Source: DATBHM01 sp963772375 (lineage in GTDB: Bacteria > Actinomycetota > UBA4738 > JACQTL01). Taken from it: a DNA stretch of 64,000 nt. The position numbers and the translations under genes are program-made. Below are positions 26,775-35,127 of this stretch, piece after piece. The notes under the pieces are model-generated. The model did no database searches. It saw only the letters and a list, made by a program, of their open reading frames with translations, and was not told the origin of the DNA. Positions within the stretch are counted from its first letter, which is position 1; each line of letters begins with the position of its first letter. Location of the stretch: the NCBI GenBank assembly GCA_963772375.1, contig CAVYXG010000005.1, positions 1,116,001 through 1,180,000 of the forward strand, in the 5' to 3' direction.

Positions 26775-27445
26775 GGGGCGGCGGGCCTCCTCGGGGGGCG
26801 GTCGTTCGGGCGCGCCGCGGACGGCGCGGGAAGGAGCGACGCTCCGCCGCGGGCATCCCCGTCGGGGGCGGGGTCGCGGAGCGTCGCCATCAGCATCGCC
26901 GCCAGGTCGGCGGCGACCACGTCGTCGGGGCGTTCCGACGGCGTGAGGACGTAGGAGATGATCGCGCGCGTGGCGGCGTCGAGGGCGCCGCGCAGGGCCT
27001 CGGGCGGCGGGTGGGGAGCGCGCTGCCGCAGGAGCTCGACCATGGCCTCGCGGGCCCGGATCACGACGGGGAGCCCCCTCGTGGTGAGGTACGGAAGGAA
27101 CGCGTCGGGGTCGGTCGTGACGAGCCGGTCGAGCAGGGGGTGCTCCCGAGCGAACCGGAGCACGAACCCGACGCCCCCCGCGATGGCGCGACCGAGGTCG
27201 TCGTGGCCCCCGACCGCCTCGCGGACGCCGGCGATGAAGGCCTCCTCCTCGCGCGCGACCAGGCAGACGATGAGGGCGTCCTTGCTCGGGAAGTAGCGGT
27301 AGACGGTCTGCCGGGAGAGCCCGGCACGCTGCGAGACGTCCTCGACGGTGGTCCGGGACAGTCCGAAGTCTTCGAGCGCGTCGAAGGCGGCGTCGAGGAT
27401 GCGGTCCCTGGTGGCGAGCTTGAGGTCCTCGACGGTGACGGCCAT
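26771..27445 (-). CDS. TetR-family repressor of the diiron-oxygenase operon
   Basis: The 224-residue protein begins with the TetR helix-turn-helix (ILDAAFDALEDFGLSRTTVEDVSQRAGLSRQTVYRYFPSKD) and a helical ligand domain. I prefer ATG 27445 over the GTG at 27478 because a TTGACG/TACTGT promoter with an 18-base spacer ends 11 bases before 27445, so the GTG would lie upstream of the predicted transcript. The C-terminus is a Pro/Ala/Arg-rich tail. It is encoded first in the operon with the diiron protein, and a palindrome covering its own promoter indicates autorepression. Confidence 0.9.
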   Translation of the reverse strand: MAVTVEDLKLATRDRILDAAFDALEDFGLSRTTVEDVSQRAGLSRQTVYRYFPSKDALIVCLVAREEEAFIAGVREAVGGHDDLGRAIAGGVGFVLRFAREHPLLDRLVTTDPDAFLPYLTTRGLPVVIRAREAMVELLRQRAPHPPPEALRGALDAATRAIISYVLTPSERPDDVVAADLAAMLMATLRDPAPDGDARGGASLLPAPSAARPNDRPPRRPAAP

Positions 27446-27452
27446 GGGAGAA

Positions 27453-27486
27453 TGCGACAGTACGACCCCTTCTGTCACACCGTCAA
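27453..27486 (-). promoter_or_regulatory. tetR promoter with overlapping palindromic operator
   Basis: On the minus strand TTGACG (27481-27486) and TACTGT (27457-27462) are 18 bases apart. TGTGACAG (27472-27479) and CTGTCGCA (27453-27460) form an inverted repeat, seven of eight positions matching, that occupies the spacer and the -10. Transcription should start within about four bases of ATG 27445. Repressor binding here would block RNA polymerase directly. Confidence 0.65.
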
Positions 27487-27525
27487 ATCGGATGGGTGGG
27501 GCCCGTTCGGGCCCGGGGCCGCTGC

Positions 27526-27531
27526 TAGCAT
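27526..27531 (+). promoter_or_regulatory. -10 box of leaderless greA transcript
   Basis: TAGCAT ends nine bases before the greA ATG and there is no Shine-Dalgarno sequence between them. The same spacing recurs at other genes here (16672, 28116, 37534, 53594). A GC-rich hairpin, GGGCCCG-TT-CGGGCCC at 27500-27515, sits where the -35 spacer would be. Confidence 0.55.
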
Positions 27532-27540
27532 GCCGCGGTC

Positions 27541-28074
27541 ATGGACCTTCCAGAGGAGCTCGCGTCGCGTCCGCCGAGGCCGACCGGAGAACAGCCGACG
27601 GCGACGCTGACCATCGACGCGTACAACCGGTTGAAGGGCGAGCTCGAGGACCTCAAGAGCGAGGGTCGCGAGCACATCGCCGAGCGGCTGAAGCACGCAC
27701 GCGAGCTCGGCGACATCAGGGAGAACGCCGAGTACGACGCCGCGAAGAACGAACAGGGGCTCATGGAGGCGCGCATCCGGCAGCTGGAGCGCATGCTCCG
27801 CGACCCCGACATCGTCGAGGCGCCCATCGACGCCGACGCCGTCGGTCCCGGCATGCTGGTGACGGTGCTGCCGCTCGACGACGACGACCCCGAGGAGGAG
27901 ACCTACCTCCTGGCCGACTCCGCCGAGGAGCGCGCGTCCGGCGTCCGAACGATCACGACGACGTCGCCGCTCGGCTCGGCGCTGCAGGGCGCCGAGAAGG
28001 GCGACGAGGTCGTCTACGAGGCCCCGGGCGGCAACTTCCGCTACCGCATCCTCGAGTTCCAGCCGCACGCCTAG
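27541..28074 (+). CDS. greA: Transcription elongation factor GreA
   Basis: The 177-residue protein rescues backtracked RNA polymerase by stimulating transcript cleavage. The N-terminal coiled coil carries the acidic tip motif GDIRENAEYDAAKNEQ, and the C-terminal FKBP-like domain ends with SPLGSALQGAEKGDEVVYEAPGG. A 20-residue N-terminal extension precedes the usual GreA start (TLTIDAYNRLKGELE), as in some actinobacteria. It is expressed from its own leaderless-type promoter, divergent from tetR. Length is slightly above the usual 158 residues because of that extension. Confidence 0.96.
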   Translation: MDLPEELASRPPRPTGEQPTATLTIDAYNRLKGELEDLKSEGREHIAERLKHARELGDIRENAEYDAAKNEQGLMEARIRQLERMLRDPDIVEAPIDADAVGPGMLVTVLPLDDDDPEEETYLLADSAEERASGVRTITTTSPLGSALQGAEKGDEVVYEAPGGNFRYRILEFQPHA

Positions 28075-28130
28075 CCGGCGCGAGCCGTCCGCTCGCGCGA
28101 CGAGGGTCGCCCCGCTAGCCTGGGAACGGC

Positions 28131-28838
28131 ATGGACCGGAAGGAGCACGCCGCCGGAGATGCGCCGAGGATCCGCGACGCCCCCGGCCCGCGGCGGAACC
28201 AGAGCATCATCGGACCGCTGTTCCAGAAGGTCTTCATGTGGCCGTACCGCGTCACGCTGGTCGGCCTGTACAGGGCGGGGGTCCGCCCGTGGCAGCTCAC
28301 GCTGCTGTCCCTGCTGACGAACGTCGTCATCGGCTGGCTGCTGATCGACGGGCGTTTCTTCCTCTCGGGGATGCTGCTCATCCCGGCCGGGCTGTTCGAC
28401 GTGTTCGACGGGGGCGTCGCCAGGCTTCGCGGGGAGGACAGCCGGCTCGGGGCGTTCCTCGACTCGACCCTCGACCGGGTCTCGGACGGGATCCTGTTCG
28501 GATGCCTGTTCTGGGCGCTGGCGGGGCAGGGCCACCACGCCTCGGCGATCCTCGCGCTGTCCACGCTCTCGATCTCCCTCGTGGTCAGCCAGATCCGGGC
28601 GGAGGGCGAGGCGCTCGGCGTGAAGCTCTCCGAGGGGGTGTTCCAGCGGCTGGAGCGCTACGTCGCGCTGATGGTCGGCCTCACCGCCCCGGGTGCGCTG
28701 CTCCCCGTCCTGGCGATACTCACCGCGCTGGGCGGCATCACCATCGCCCAGCGCGTGTGGTCGGCCTGGAGGGGCCTGTCGAAGCCCGTGCCGCCGGCCA
28801 ACGGGACGATCCAGGCGGAGGCCCCGGCCTCGCCCTGA
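28131..28838 (+). CDS. CDP-alcohol phosphatidyltransferase
   Basis: The 235-residue integral membrane enzyme makes a phospholipid headgroup ester from a CDP-lipid. The family signature D-x2-D-G-x2-A-R-x8-G-x3-D-x3-D is complete in FDVFDGGVARLRGEDSRLG followed by AFLDSTLD. About six membrane helices follow and flank it. Phosphatidylglycerophosphate, phosphatidylinositol-phosphate or archaetidyl-type products are all possible. The ATG at 28131 lies nine bases after TAGCCT (28116-28121), so the mRNA is probably leaderless. The gene ends four bases from the stop of the convergent beta-helix protein gene. Confidence 0.9.
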   Translation: MDRKEHAAGDAPRIRDAPGPRRNQSIIGPLFQKVFMWPYRVTLVGLYRAGVRPWQLTLLSLLTNVVIGWLLIDGRFFLSGMLLIPAGLFDVFDGGVARLRGEDSRLGAFLDSTLDRVSDGILFGCLFWALAGQGHHASAILALSTLSISLVVSQIRAEGEALGVKLSEGVFQRLERYVALMVGLTAPGALLPVLAILTALGGITIAQRVWSAWRGLSKPVPPANGTIQAEAPASP

Positions 28839-28841
28839 TGC

Positions 28842-30092
28842 TCAGGACCCGGACGGACGCGTCGCCCCGGACGCCCGCCTGCGACGGCGCCACCACACGA
28901 ACAGCACCACCGCGAGCGCGAGCAGCAGGATTCCCGCCAGGATCGCGGGCACGAGGTACTTCCTGAGCTTCTTGGCCTCACCGACGATCCCGCCGTTCGC
29001 GATCTTGCCCTCGAGCGCGCAGGTCAGCTGCGTCGACGCCGGATGCCGATTCGAGGAGGCGACCTCGAAGGGCGGGTCGTTGAACAGCTCGAACATGCAC
29101 CCCACGGAGCCGCCCGGTAGCAGGACGTTATTCGCCGCCGTCCCGCTCGTGTGGTTGAGCTGGATGCGGGCCAGGATGCGGTTTCGCACGATCACGACCG
29201 GGCCCCGATCGAACGAGTTCCCCGCGCGCAGGAACGCGTCCCCGGGATGGTCCGGGTCGGTCTGGGTGTTGTGCTCGACGCGGACGTCCTTCCAGATCTC
29301 GCTTCCGCCGATCCCGGCGATCGCGTAGTTCCCGACCCACCCGAACCGGTCGTCCTGGACGACGGCGGTGTCGATGAAGCCGTGGTGGCGGGGTTCGAGG
29401 TCGACGGCCGTCGAGGCGATGCGGTCGAACTCGAGGCCCTGGATGCGCAGGCCCGTCACCGCGTTGGCCGACACCCCCTGGCGTCCGGCCCCCTCGCAGG
29501 TGAACGGCCGGCCGGGCGTTCCGATCAGGCGGACGTTGCCGGCGTCGTCCTTGTTCTGCTTGTCGACGTCGACGCAGTCGCCCGCGACGTCGGAGACGTG
29601 CAGCCCGAACAGGGTGACGTTCAGCGAGCCGTGGACCGCGATCCCGTGGTCGTGCTCGCGGGTGGCGTCGAACTGGGGGAGGCCGTCGACGTGCTGACCC
29701 CCCCGCACGGAGCCCCCCTCAAGCGTCACCATGTTCACCAGGTTGAGGGCCACCACCGGTCCGTTGCAGTCGTCGATCTTCCGGCACGACGGCTCGGTGG
29801 TCCGGTAGATCGTCGCGCCGCTCAGGTCGATGGTGGTCCGTTCGCGGTTCGACTGGCCGGTCGGCGGCACCCCGAGGTCGACCGTCCGGGCGACCTCGCA
29901 CCTCGCGTCGGGGGGGAACAGGACGACGGAGCCGTTCGGCACGGTCGCCAGGAACCGCTCGATCGCCGGCGCGGAATCGCCGCCGGTCACGCATGCCGAG
30001 GCCGGAACCTGGAACTGCGGGTCCGCTCGGGCCGCGACGGGCGACGCCACCAACGCCGAGAGCAGTCCCGCCAGGGCGAGGACGCGCCTCAC
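28842..30092 (-). CDS. Exported beta-helix protein with C-terminal membrane anchor
   Basis: The 416-residue protein starts at GTG 30092, overlapping the glycosylase stop. Residues 1-20 are a signal peptide (VRRVLALAGLLSALVASPVAARA). The body has the repetitive LxGLHVSDV, LRIQGLEFDRI, VRVEHNTQTD pattern of a right-handed parallel beta-helix, as in pectate-lyase-like and surface glycan-binding proteins. A single membrane helix (about residues 380-402) and an Arg-rich tail end it. It should be displayed on the cell surface facing outwards. Cysteine pairs could form disulfides. No catalytic residues can be assigned, so enzyme versus adhesin is open. Confidence 0.7.
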   Translation of the reverse strand: MRRVLALAGLLSALVASPVAARADPQFQVPASACVTGGDSAPAIERFLATVPNGSVVLFPPDARCEVARTVDLGVPPTGQSNRERTTIDLSGATIYRTTEPSCRKIDDCNGPVVALNLVNMVTLEGGSVRGGQHVDGLPQFDATREHDHGIAVHGSLNVTLFGLHVSDVAGDCVDVDKQNKDDAGNVRLIGTPGRPFTCEGAGRQGVSANAVTGLRIQGLEFDRIASTAVDLEPRHHGFIDTAVVQDDRFGWVGNYAIAGIGGSEIWKDVRVEHNTQTDPDHPGDAFLRAGNSFDRGPVVIVRNRILARIQLNHTSGTAANNVLLPGGSVGCMFELFNDPPFEVASSNRHPASTQLTCALEGKIANGGIVGEAKKLRKYLVPAILAGILLLALAVVLFVWWRRRRRASGATRPSGS

Positions 30093-30904
30093 CGCGGCGG
30101 CTCCGGCAACGTCTGGCACGACGGGCAGAACCACGTCGTCCGTCCCGCGGCCACGGTCCGCTCGAGCGGCGTGCCGCATCGCGGGCACGCCGCGCCCGGC
30201 GCGCCCCGGACGTGCAGCAGCCACGAGCGCTTCCTCGGGATGTAGTCGCCGTGCACGGCCACCGACTCCCGCACCACCTTCCGCATCGAGTCGAACAGCC
30301 GGTCCCGGTCGTCCGCGTCGAGCGTCTCCAGCCGGCGCTTCGGGTGGATCCGCGCCTGCCACAGGATCTCGTCGGCGAGGAGGTTGCCGATGCCGGCCAC
30401 GAACGTCTGGTCCATGAGCACGGCTTTCGCGCCGCCCCGCCGGGGCGCCAGCAGCTCCCGGAACCGCCGTCGGTCGACCGATAGGGCGTCCGGCCCGAGC
30501 CCGCCCGTGACGGCGTTCGCCTCGGCCTCGTCGTGCGCGAGCCACACCCCGCCCAGCTTGCGCATGTTCCGGTACCGGACCTCGCCGCCGCCATCGAGCT
30601 CGACGATCACCCGGTCGTGCCGATGGCGCGGCTCCGGCGCGGCCGGCGAGTCGCCCCACAGGAACCACCCGGTCATCCCGAAGTGGAAGGCGGCCGCCGG
30701 CCCGTCGGTCGTCCACGCGAGCAGCCACTTGCCGTGGCGGACCGCCTCGCCGAACGTCCTGCCCCGGAGCGCCCGGTCGAGCGCCCCCGGCGTGGCGTTC
30801 CGGACGATCGCGGCGTCCGTGGTGATCACCCGGCGCACCGAACGACGCTCGGCGTGTTCGGCCCAGAACCGCCTGTACCCCTCGACGTCGGGAAGCTCCG
30901 GCAT
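30089..30904 (-). CDS. Fpg/Nei-family DNA glycosylase
   Basis: The 271-residue base-excision repair enzyme has the catalytic N-terminus MPELPDVEGY (Pro as nucleophile after Met removal, Glu as acid), the conserved Lys in VRHGKWLL, the helix-two-turn-helix region with VAGIGNLLADEILW, and a C-terminal zinc finger with cysteines in CPRCG and CPSCQ. It removes oxidised bases and nicks the strand. Fpg versus Nei substrate choice cannot be told from motifs alone. It overlaps the surface-protein gene downstream by four bases, an odd pairing that probably only reflects compact packing. Confidence 0.92.
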   Translation of the reverse strand: MPELPDVEGYRRFWAEHAERRSVRRVITTDAAIVRNATPGALDRALRGRTFGEAVRHGKWLLAWTTDGPAAAFHFGMTGWFLWGDSPAAPEPRHRHDRVIVELDGGGEVRYRNMRKLGGVWLAHDEAEANAVTGGLGPDALSVDRRRFRELLAPRRGGAKAVLMDQTFVAGIGNLLADEILWQARIHPKRRLETLDADDRDRLFDSMRKVVRESVAVHGDYIPRKRSWLLHVRGAPGAACPRCGTPLERTVAAGRTTWFCPSCQTLPEPPR

Positions 30905-30952
30905 GGCCGACCAGTCTCCACGATCGACGCGGGAGCCGCCCCCCCAAGGGGC

Positions 30953-31726
30953 TCAGGAGCTGTGGTCGTCGAGCCACCGGACCAGGTCGGCGAGGACCTG
31001 GTCCTGCTCGGGTTCGTTCATCGTCTCGTGGCGGAGGCCCTCGTAGACCTTCCACCGCTTGTCGGCCGAGCCGAGCCGCTCGAAGAAGTCCCGCGCGCCG
31101 TCCGGGTCGGCGATGCCGTCGTCCGACCCGTGGAACTGGAGCGTCGGCAGCGTGATGGACGGGGCCGACTGGTAGACCTCGATGGCGGCCTCCAGCGCGG
31201 CGGCCGTCGATTCCGCCGGGACCCGGTCGGCGAACACCAGCGGGTCGTCGTCGTAGGCGCGCTGGACCGCCACGTCGCGGGAGAGCGCCGAGGACGGGAT
31301 GCCCTGGCCGTCGGGATCGCCCATCGACTCCAGCAGCGCGGACCCCGCCAGCACGGCCAGCGACGACAGGATCAATCCCCGGAGCCCGTCGCCGCCCGTC
31401 CTCGCGACGTACGTCGCCGCGACCAGCGCGCCGAGCGAGTGGCCCATGAGGAACACCGGCCGCTCGCCGGCCGCTGCTCGGGTTCGTTCGAGCACGGCCT
31501 TCGTGTCGGCGACCCAGTCGTCGAGCCCGTCCACCACCTCACCGGGCCATCCCGGCGACCGCCCGTGGCCCCGGACGTCGACCGCGACCACGGAGTAGCC
31601 GGCGGCGTTCAGGCGGGCGGCCACGTGGCCGTACCGGCCGGAGTGCTCGGCCAGGCCGTGGATCAGCGCGACGGCGCCCTTCGGTGCGGCGGTGGGCCAG
31701 TCGCGGAAGAACCGTTCGTCCGTCAT
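30953..31726 (-). CDS. Alpha/beta hydrolase, monoacylglycerol-lipase-like
   Basis: The 257-residue protein has the Hydrolase_4 pattern of monoacylglycerol lipases and lysophospholipases: ALIHGLAEHSGRYGHVAARL, VDVRGHGRSPG, the nucleophile elbow GHSLGALVA, an acidic residue in FHGSDDGIAD and the catalytic His in YEGLRHETMNEPEQD. It lacks a signal peptide, so it should act in the cytoplasm on lipid esters. The ATG at 31726 is the only reasonable start. It is divergent from gnd across a 106-base gap. Confidence 0.88.
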   Translation of the reverse strand: MTDERFFRDWPTAAPKGAVALIHGLAEHSGRYGHVAARLNAAGYSVVAVDVRGHGRSPGWPGEVVDGLDDWVADTKAVLERTRAAAGERPVFLMGHSLGALVAATYVARTGGDGLRGLILSSLAVLAGSALLESMGDPDGQGIPSSALSRDVAVQRAYDDDPLVFADRVPAESTAAALEAAIEVYQSAPSITLPTLQFHGSDDGIADPDGARDFFERLGSADKRWKVYEGLRHETMNEPEQDQVLADLVRWLDDHSS

Positions 31727-31832
31727 CGGGGGAGATTGAACCGCATCGGGGTTCCGGCAGCCGTGTGCTAGAAACGCGCGACCGGTTCGACGGACCACAT
31801 CCGGAAGACCACGCAGGGTGTGAAAGGGGCGG

Positions 31833-32873
31833 ATGCGAATGGCGACCGACAGGCCGATGCAGCTCGGGATGATCGGGCTCGGGCGGATGGGGGCGAACCT
31901 CACCCGGCGGCTCATGCGCGACGGCCACCGGATGGTCGCGTACGACGTCAGCCCCGATGCGGTCCACCGGCTCGCGTCGGAGGGCGCGACCGGAGCCGAG
32001 TCGCTGGACGCGTTCGTCGCGGCGCTCGAGAAGCCGCGGGCCGTCTGGGTCATGGTGCCGGCCGGTGAGATCACCGAGAGGACGGTCGCATCGCTCGCGA
32101 AGCGGCTGGAGCCCGACGACGTGATCATCGACGGCGGGAACACCTACTACCGCGACGACATCCGCCGGTCGAAGGAGCTGGCAGGAAACGGCATCCACTA
32201 CGTCGACGTGGGGACGAGCGGCGGGGTGTTCGGACTCGAGCGCGGGTTCTGCCTGATGATCGGGGCGGAGGACGAGGTGTTCGCCCGGCTGGAGCCGCTG
32301 TTCGCCTCGATCGCGCCGGGCATCGACAGCGCCGAGCGAACACCGGGTCGTACCGGCGACCCGTCGGCCGCCGAGCACGGCTACCTCCATTGCGGCCCGG
32401 TCGGCGCCGGACACTTCGTGAAGATGGTCCACAACGGGATCGAGTACGGGATGATGGCCGCCTACGCCGAGGGCCTGAACGTCCTCAGCAACGCGAATGC
32501 CGGCAAGGTGACTCGGGAACAGGACGCCGAGACCGCGCCGCTCGAGCAGCCGGAGTTCTACCGATACGACATCGACACGACCGCCGTGGCCGAGGTGTGG
32601 CGGCGGGGGAGCGTGGTCGGGTCGTGGCTGCTCGACCTCACGGCCGCCGCGCTGCATGAGTCGCCCGGCCTGCACGAGTTCTCCGGGCGAGTGAGCGACT
32701 CCGGCGAGGGCCGGTGGACGTCGATCGCCGCGATCGACGAGGGCGTCCCGACGCCGGTGCTGACGACGGCGCTGTTCAGCCGGTTCGCGAGCCGCGACCT
32801 CGACGACTTCGCGAACAGGGTGCTGTCCGCCATGCGCAAGCAGTTCGGCGGCCACGCCGAGAAGACGTCGTAG
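31833..32873 (+). CDS. gnd: 6-phosphogluconate dehydrogenase, decarboxylating (short form)
   Basis: The 346-residue enzyme converts 6-phosphogluconate to ribulose 5-phosphate and CO2. It has the Rossmann motif GMIGLGRMGANLTRRLM, the substrate motif IIDGGNTYY, and the catalytic Lys/His/Asn motif GAGHFVKMVHNGIEYGMM. Its length matches the short (about 300-340 residue), usually NAD-preferring form rather than the 470-residue form. AAAGGGGCGG lies before the start. Downstream come a Rieske-like protein and zwf on the same strand, giving an oxidative pentose-phosphate cluster. Confidence 0.94.
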   Translation: MRMATDRPMQLGMIGLGRMGANLTRRLMRDGHRMVAYDVSPDAVHRLASEGATGAESLDAFVAALEKPRAVWVMVPAGEITERTVASLAKRLEPDDVIIDGGNTYYRDDIRRSKELAGNGIHYVDVGTSGGVFGLERGFCLMIGAEDEVFARLEPLFASIAPGIDSAERTPGRTGDPSAAEHGYLHCGPVGAGHFVKMVHNGIEYGMMAAYAEGLNVLSNANAGKVTREQDAETAPLEQPEFYRYDIDTTAVAEVWRRGSVVGSWLLDLTAAALHESPGLHEFSGRVSDSGEGRWTSIAAIDEGVPTPVLTTALFSRFASRDLDDFANRVLSAMRKQFGGHAEKTS

Positions 32874-32884
32874 GCGTCGCCGGC

Positions 32885-33199
32885 GTGGCGGAGTTCGTTC
32901 GGATCGGGGCGGCGGCGAGCGTTCCCGATGGGGAGATCCGGGAGTTCGACTTGCCCAACCTCCGGCTGGCGGTGGCGTGCGTCGACGGGCGGTTCCACGC
33001 CTTCGGCGGTGAGTGCACAGTCGAGGGATGCCAGCTCGCCGAGGGGACGATCGAGGACGGGGAGGCCGTCGTGTGCCCGGACGACGGGAGCGCGTTCGAC
33101 CTCGAGACCGGCGAACCGCTCCACGGTCCTGCCGAGGACCCCATCGCGGTGTTCGCCGTCCGTGTCGACCAGGGCTGGCTCGAGGTCGCCGTGGGCTGA
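32885..33199 (+). CDS. Rieske-fold protein lacking both histidine ligands
   Basis: The 104-residue protein, starting at GTG 32885 (12 bases after gnd), follows the small Rieske ferredoxin pattern along its length (FVRIGAAASVPDGEIREFDL to FDLETGEPLHGPAEDPIAVF). In the cluster loops a Rieske protein has C-x-H and C-x2-H; here they read CTVEGC and CPDDG, so both His ligands are replaced (by Val and Asp) while the two Cys remain and a third Cys is close. A normal [2Fe-2S] Rieske cluster is therefore unlikely. It lies between gnd and zwf and may be a redox-dead regulator or bind a different metal. Confidence 0.8.
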   Translation: MAEFVRIGAAASVPDGEIREFDLPNLRLAVACVDGRFHAFGGECTVEGCQLAEGTIEDGEAVVCPDDGSAFDLETGEPLHGPAEDPIAVFAVRVDQGWLEVAVG

Positions 33200-33340
33200 C
33201 CGAACCCGGAGCGTTCGACCGAACGCCCGTCGCCTGGGCAGAATGCCGCCGGAGCGGCCGCGACGGCGCCGGGACCGAAGGGACGACCGACAGCGGGAGG
33301 AGCACCCCACCATGCGGACCATTCCAGGAGCAGACCGACC

Positions 33341-34822
33341 ATGGCGTCGCTGAAGCCGGCCGAACCGCAGGCGGCCGTCGTCTTCGGCGCGTCCGGGGAT
33401 CTGACCCGGCGAAAGCTCCTTCCGGCGTTCTGGCACCTCTACGCGGAGGGCCTGCTGCCCGAGGGCATCGCGATCGTCGGCTACGCCCGGACCGACATGA
33501 GCGACGAGGCCTGGCGCAACTACGCCAAGGAGCAGGTCCACGAGTTCGCCCGCGAGCAACCCGAGGGCGAACGGTGGGATGACTTCGCCCGTCGTCTGTC
33601 GTACGTCCCCGGCGAGTTCGCGAACGAGATGGCCATGGAGCACCTCCGCGAGCATCTCGACACGCTCGACACGACGATGGGGACGAACGGCGGGCGGTTC
33701 TACTACTGCGCGACGCCGCCGGTGGCCTACCCGGACATCGTGACGAGGCTCGGCGAGGTCAAGCTCCACGAGGACGCGAAGATCGTCATCGAGAAGCCCT
33801 TCGGCCGCGACCTTCGCTCCGCGATCGAGCTCAACGCGAAGATCCACGATGTCTTCGCGGAGCAGCAGGTCTTCCGCATCGACCACTACCTCGGCAAGGA
33901 GACCGTGCAGAACCTCCTGGCGCTGCGGTTCGCCAACGGGATGTTCGAGCCGATCTGGAACCGCCGGTACGTCGACAACGTGCAGGTCACGGTGGCCGAG
34001 GAGATCGGCATCGAGGGGCGCGGCCAGTTCTACGAGCAGACGGGCACCATCCGCGACATGATGGTGACGCACCTGTTCCAGATGGTCACGGTCATGGCCA
34101 TGGAACCGCCGGTGACGTTCGAGCCCGACCGCCTCCGCGACGAGAAGGTCCGCGTGCTGCGTTCGATGCAGCCGATCGACCCGAAGAAGGTGGTCCGGGG
34201 GCAGTACATCGGCTACCGGAACGAGCCGGACGTCGACCCCGAGTCCCAGGCCGACACGTACTCCGCCATGCAGGTGTACATCGACAACTGGCGGTGGGCC
34301 GGGGTGCCGTTCAACCTGCGGACCGGGAAGAACCTCCACCGCAAGATCACCGAGATCTCGATGTCGTTCCGACAGGTGCCGTACTCGGTGTTCCGGGGGA
34401 CCGACGCCGTGCCCCTCGGCCGCGACGCGCTCGTCATCCGGGTGCAGCCCGACGAGGGCATCTCGCTGCACCTGAACATCAAGAAACCCGGGCTGGGGTT
34501 CGCGCTCGACCGGGCGGAGCTCGACTTCGACTACCAGAGCGCGTACCGGACGCCGCTCATCGAGGCGTACGAGACCCTGATCCTCGAGGCCATGGCGGGC
34601 GACCACACGCTGTTCACCCGCGCCGACGAGGTCGAACGGGGCTGGGAGGTCATCTCACCGGTGATCGAGCACCGGCCTCGGGTGCACTTCTACGAGAAGG
34701 GGTCGTGGGGGCCGGTCGCCGCGGACGAGATGATCCTCCCGCGCCATTGGCACGTCACGCCGCCCGCGGAGGACTCGGGCCACCACCACCAGCACACCGG
34801 GCCGGAGGCTCCGGCGATCTGA
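33341..34822 (+). CDS. zwf: Glucose-6-phosphate 1-dehydrogenase
   Basis: The 493-residue enzyme oxidises glucose 6-phosphate to the lactone. Present are the nucleotide motif VVFGASGDLTRRKLLPAFW, EKPFGRD, the active-site motif RIDHYLGKE with catalytic His nearby, and the C-terminal domain with GKNLHRKITEI. CAGGAGCAG precedes the ATG at 33341. With gnd it supplies two of the three oxidative pentose-phosphate steps; no 6-phosphogluconolactonase is seen here. The C-terminus has a His-rich end (GHHHQHTG). Length is normal for the family. Confidence 0.96.
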   Translation: MASLKPAEPQAAVVFGASGDLTRRKLLPAFWHLYAEGLLPEGIAIVGYARTDMSDEAWRNYAKEQVHEFAREQPEGERWDDFARRLSYVPGEFANEMAMEHLREHLDTLDTTMGTNGGRFYYCATPPVAYPDIVTRLGEVKLHEDAKIVIEKPFGRDLRSAIELNAKIHDVFAEQQVFRIDHYLGKETVQNLLALRFANGMFEPIWNRRYVDNVQVTVAEEIGIEGRGQFYEQTGTIRDMMVTHLFQMVTVMAMEPPVTFEPDRLRDEKVRVLRSMQPIDPKKVVRGQYIGYRNEPDVDPESQADTYSAMQVYIDNWRWAGVPFNLRTGKNLHRKITEISMSFRQVPYSVFRGTDAVPLGRDALVIRVQPDEGISLHLNIKKPGLGFALDRAELDFDYQSAYRTPLIEAYETLILEAMAGDHTLFTRADEVERGWEVISPVIEHRPRVHFYEKGSWGPVAADEMILPRHWHVTPPAEDSGHHHQHTGPEAPAI

Positions 34823-34904
34823 GCGGTACGCTGGTCGCCCGCTCAGCGCGAGCCGCACGTCGCGCGGGCACGATCCCGTAGACCGAACGAGGGAGGTTCC
34901 GACC

Positions 34905-35102
34905 GTGGCACGCGACGCCGACTGGGTGCTGTTCGAGAAGGCCGTCGAGATCACCGGTTCCGCGCTCCGCGGGACGATGGGGGCGGAGAACTCCAAGGAA
35001 CCCGCATACGCGGGCGAGGTGTTCCGCGCGGTGTGGGAGGCCCTGAAGAAGGCCGCCGAGGAGCTGCCTGACAAGGGGACGATGCCGGGGTTCGGGCGCT
35101 AG
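34905..35102 (+). CDS. Small hypothetical protein
   Basis: The 65-residue protein starts at GTG 34905 with GGGAGG 9 bases upstream. It is predicted helical and acidic-amphipathic (VLFEKAVEITGSALRGTMG, then VFRAVWEALKKAAEELP), without membrane segments or cysteines. I do not recognise a family. It follows zwf by 82 bases on the same strand and could be co-transcribed with it. The ribosome-binding site and its high-GC third codon positions argue that it is real. Confidence 0.6.
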   Translation: MARDADWVLFEKAVEITGSALRGTMGAENSKEPAYAGEVFRAVWEALKKAAEELPDKGTMPGFGR

Positions 35103-35127
35103 GGCAAGGGTCCGGGACGGGCCGCGG

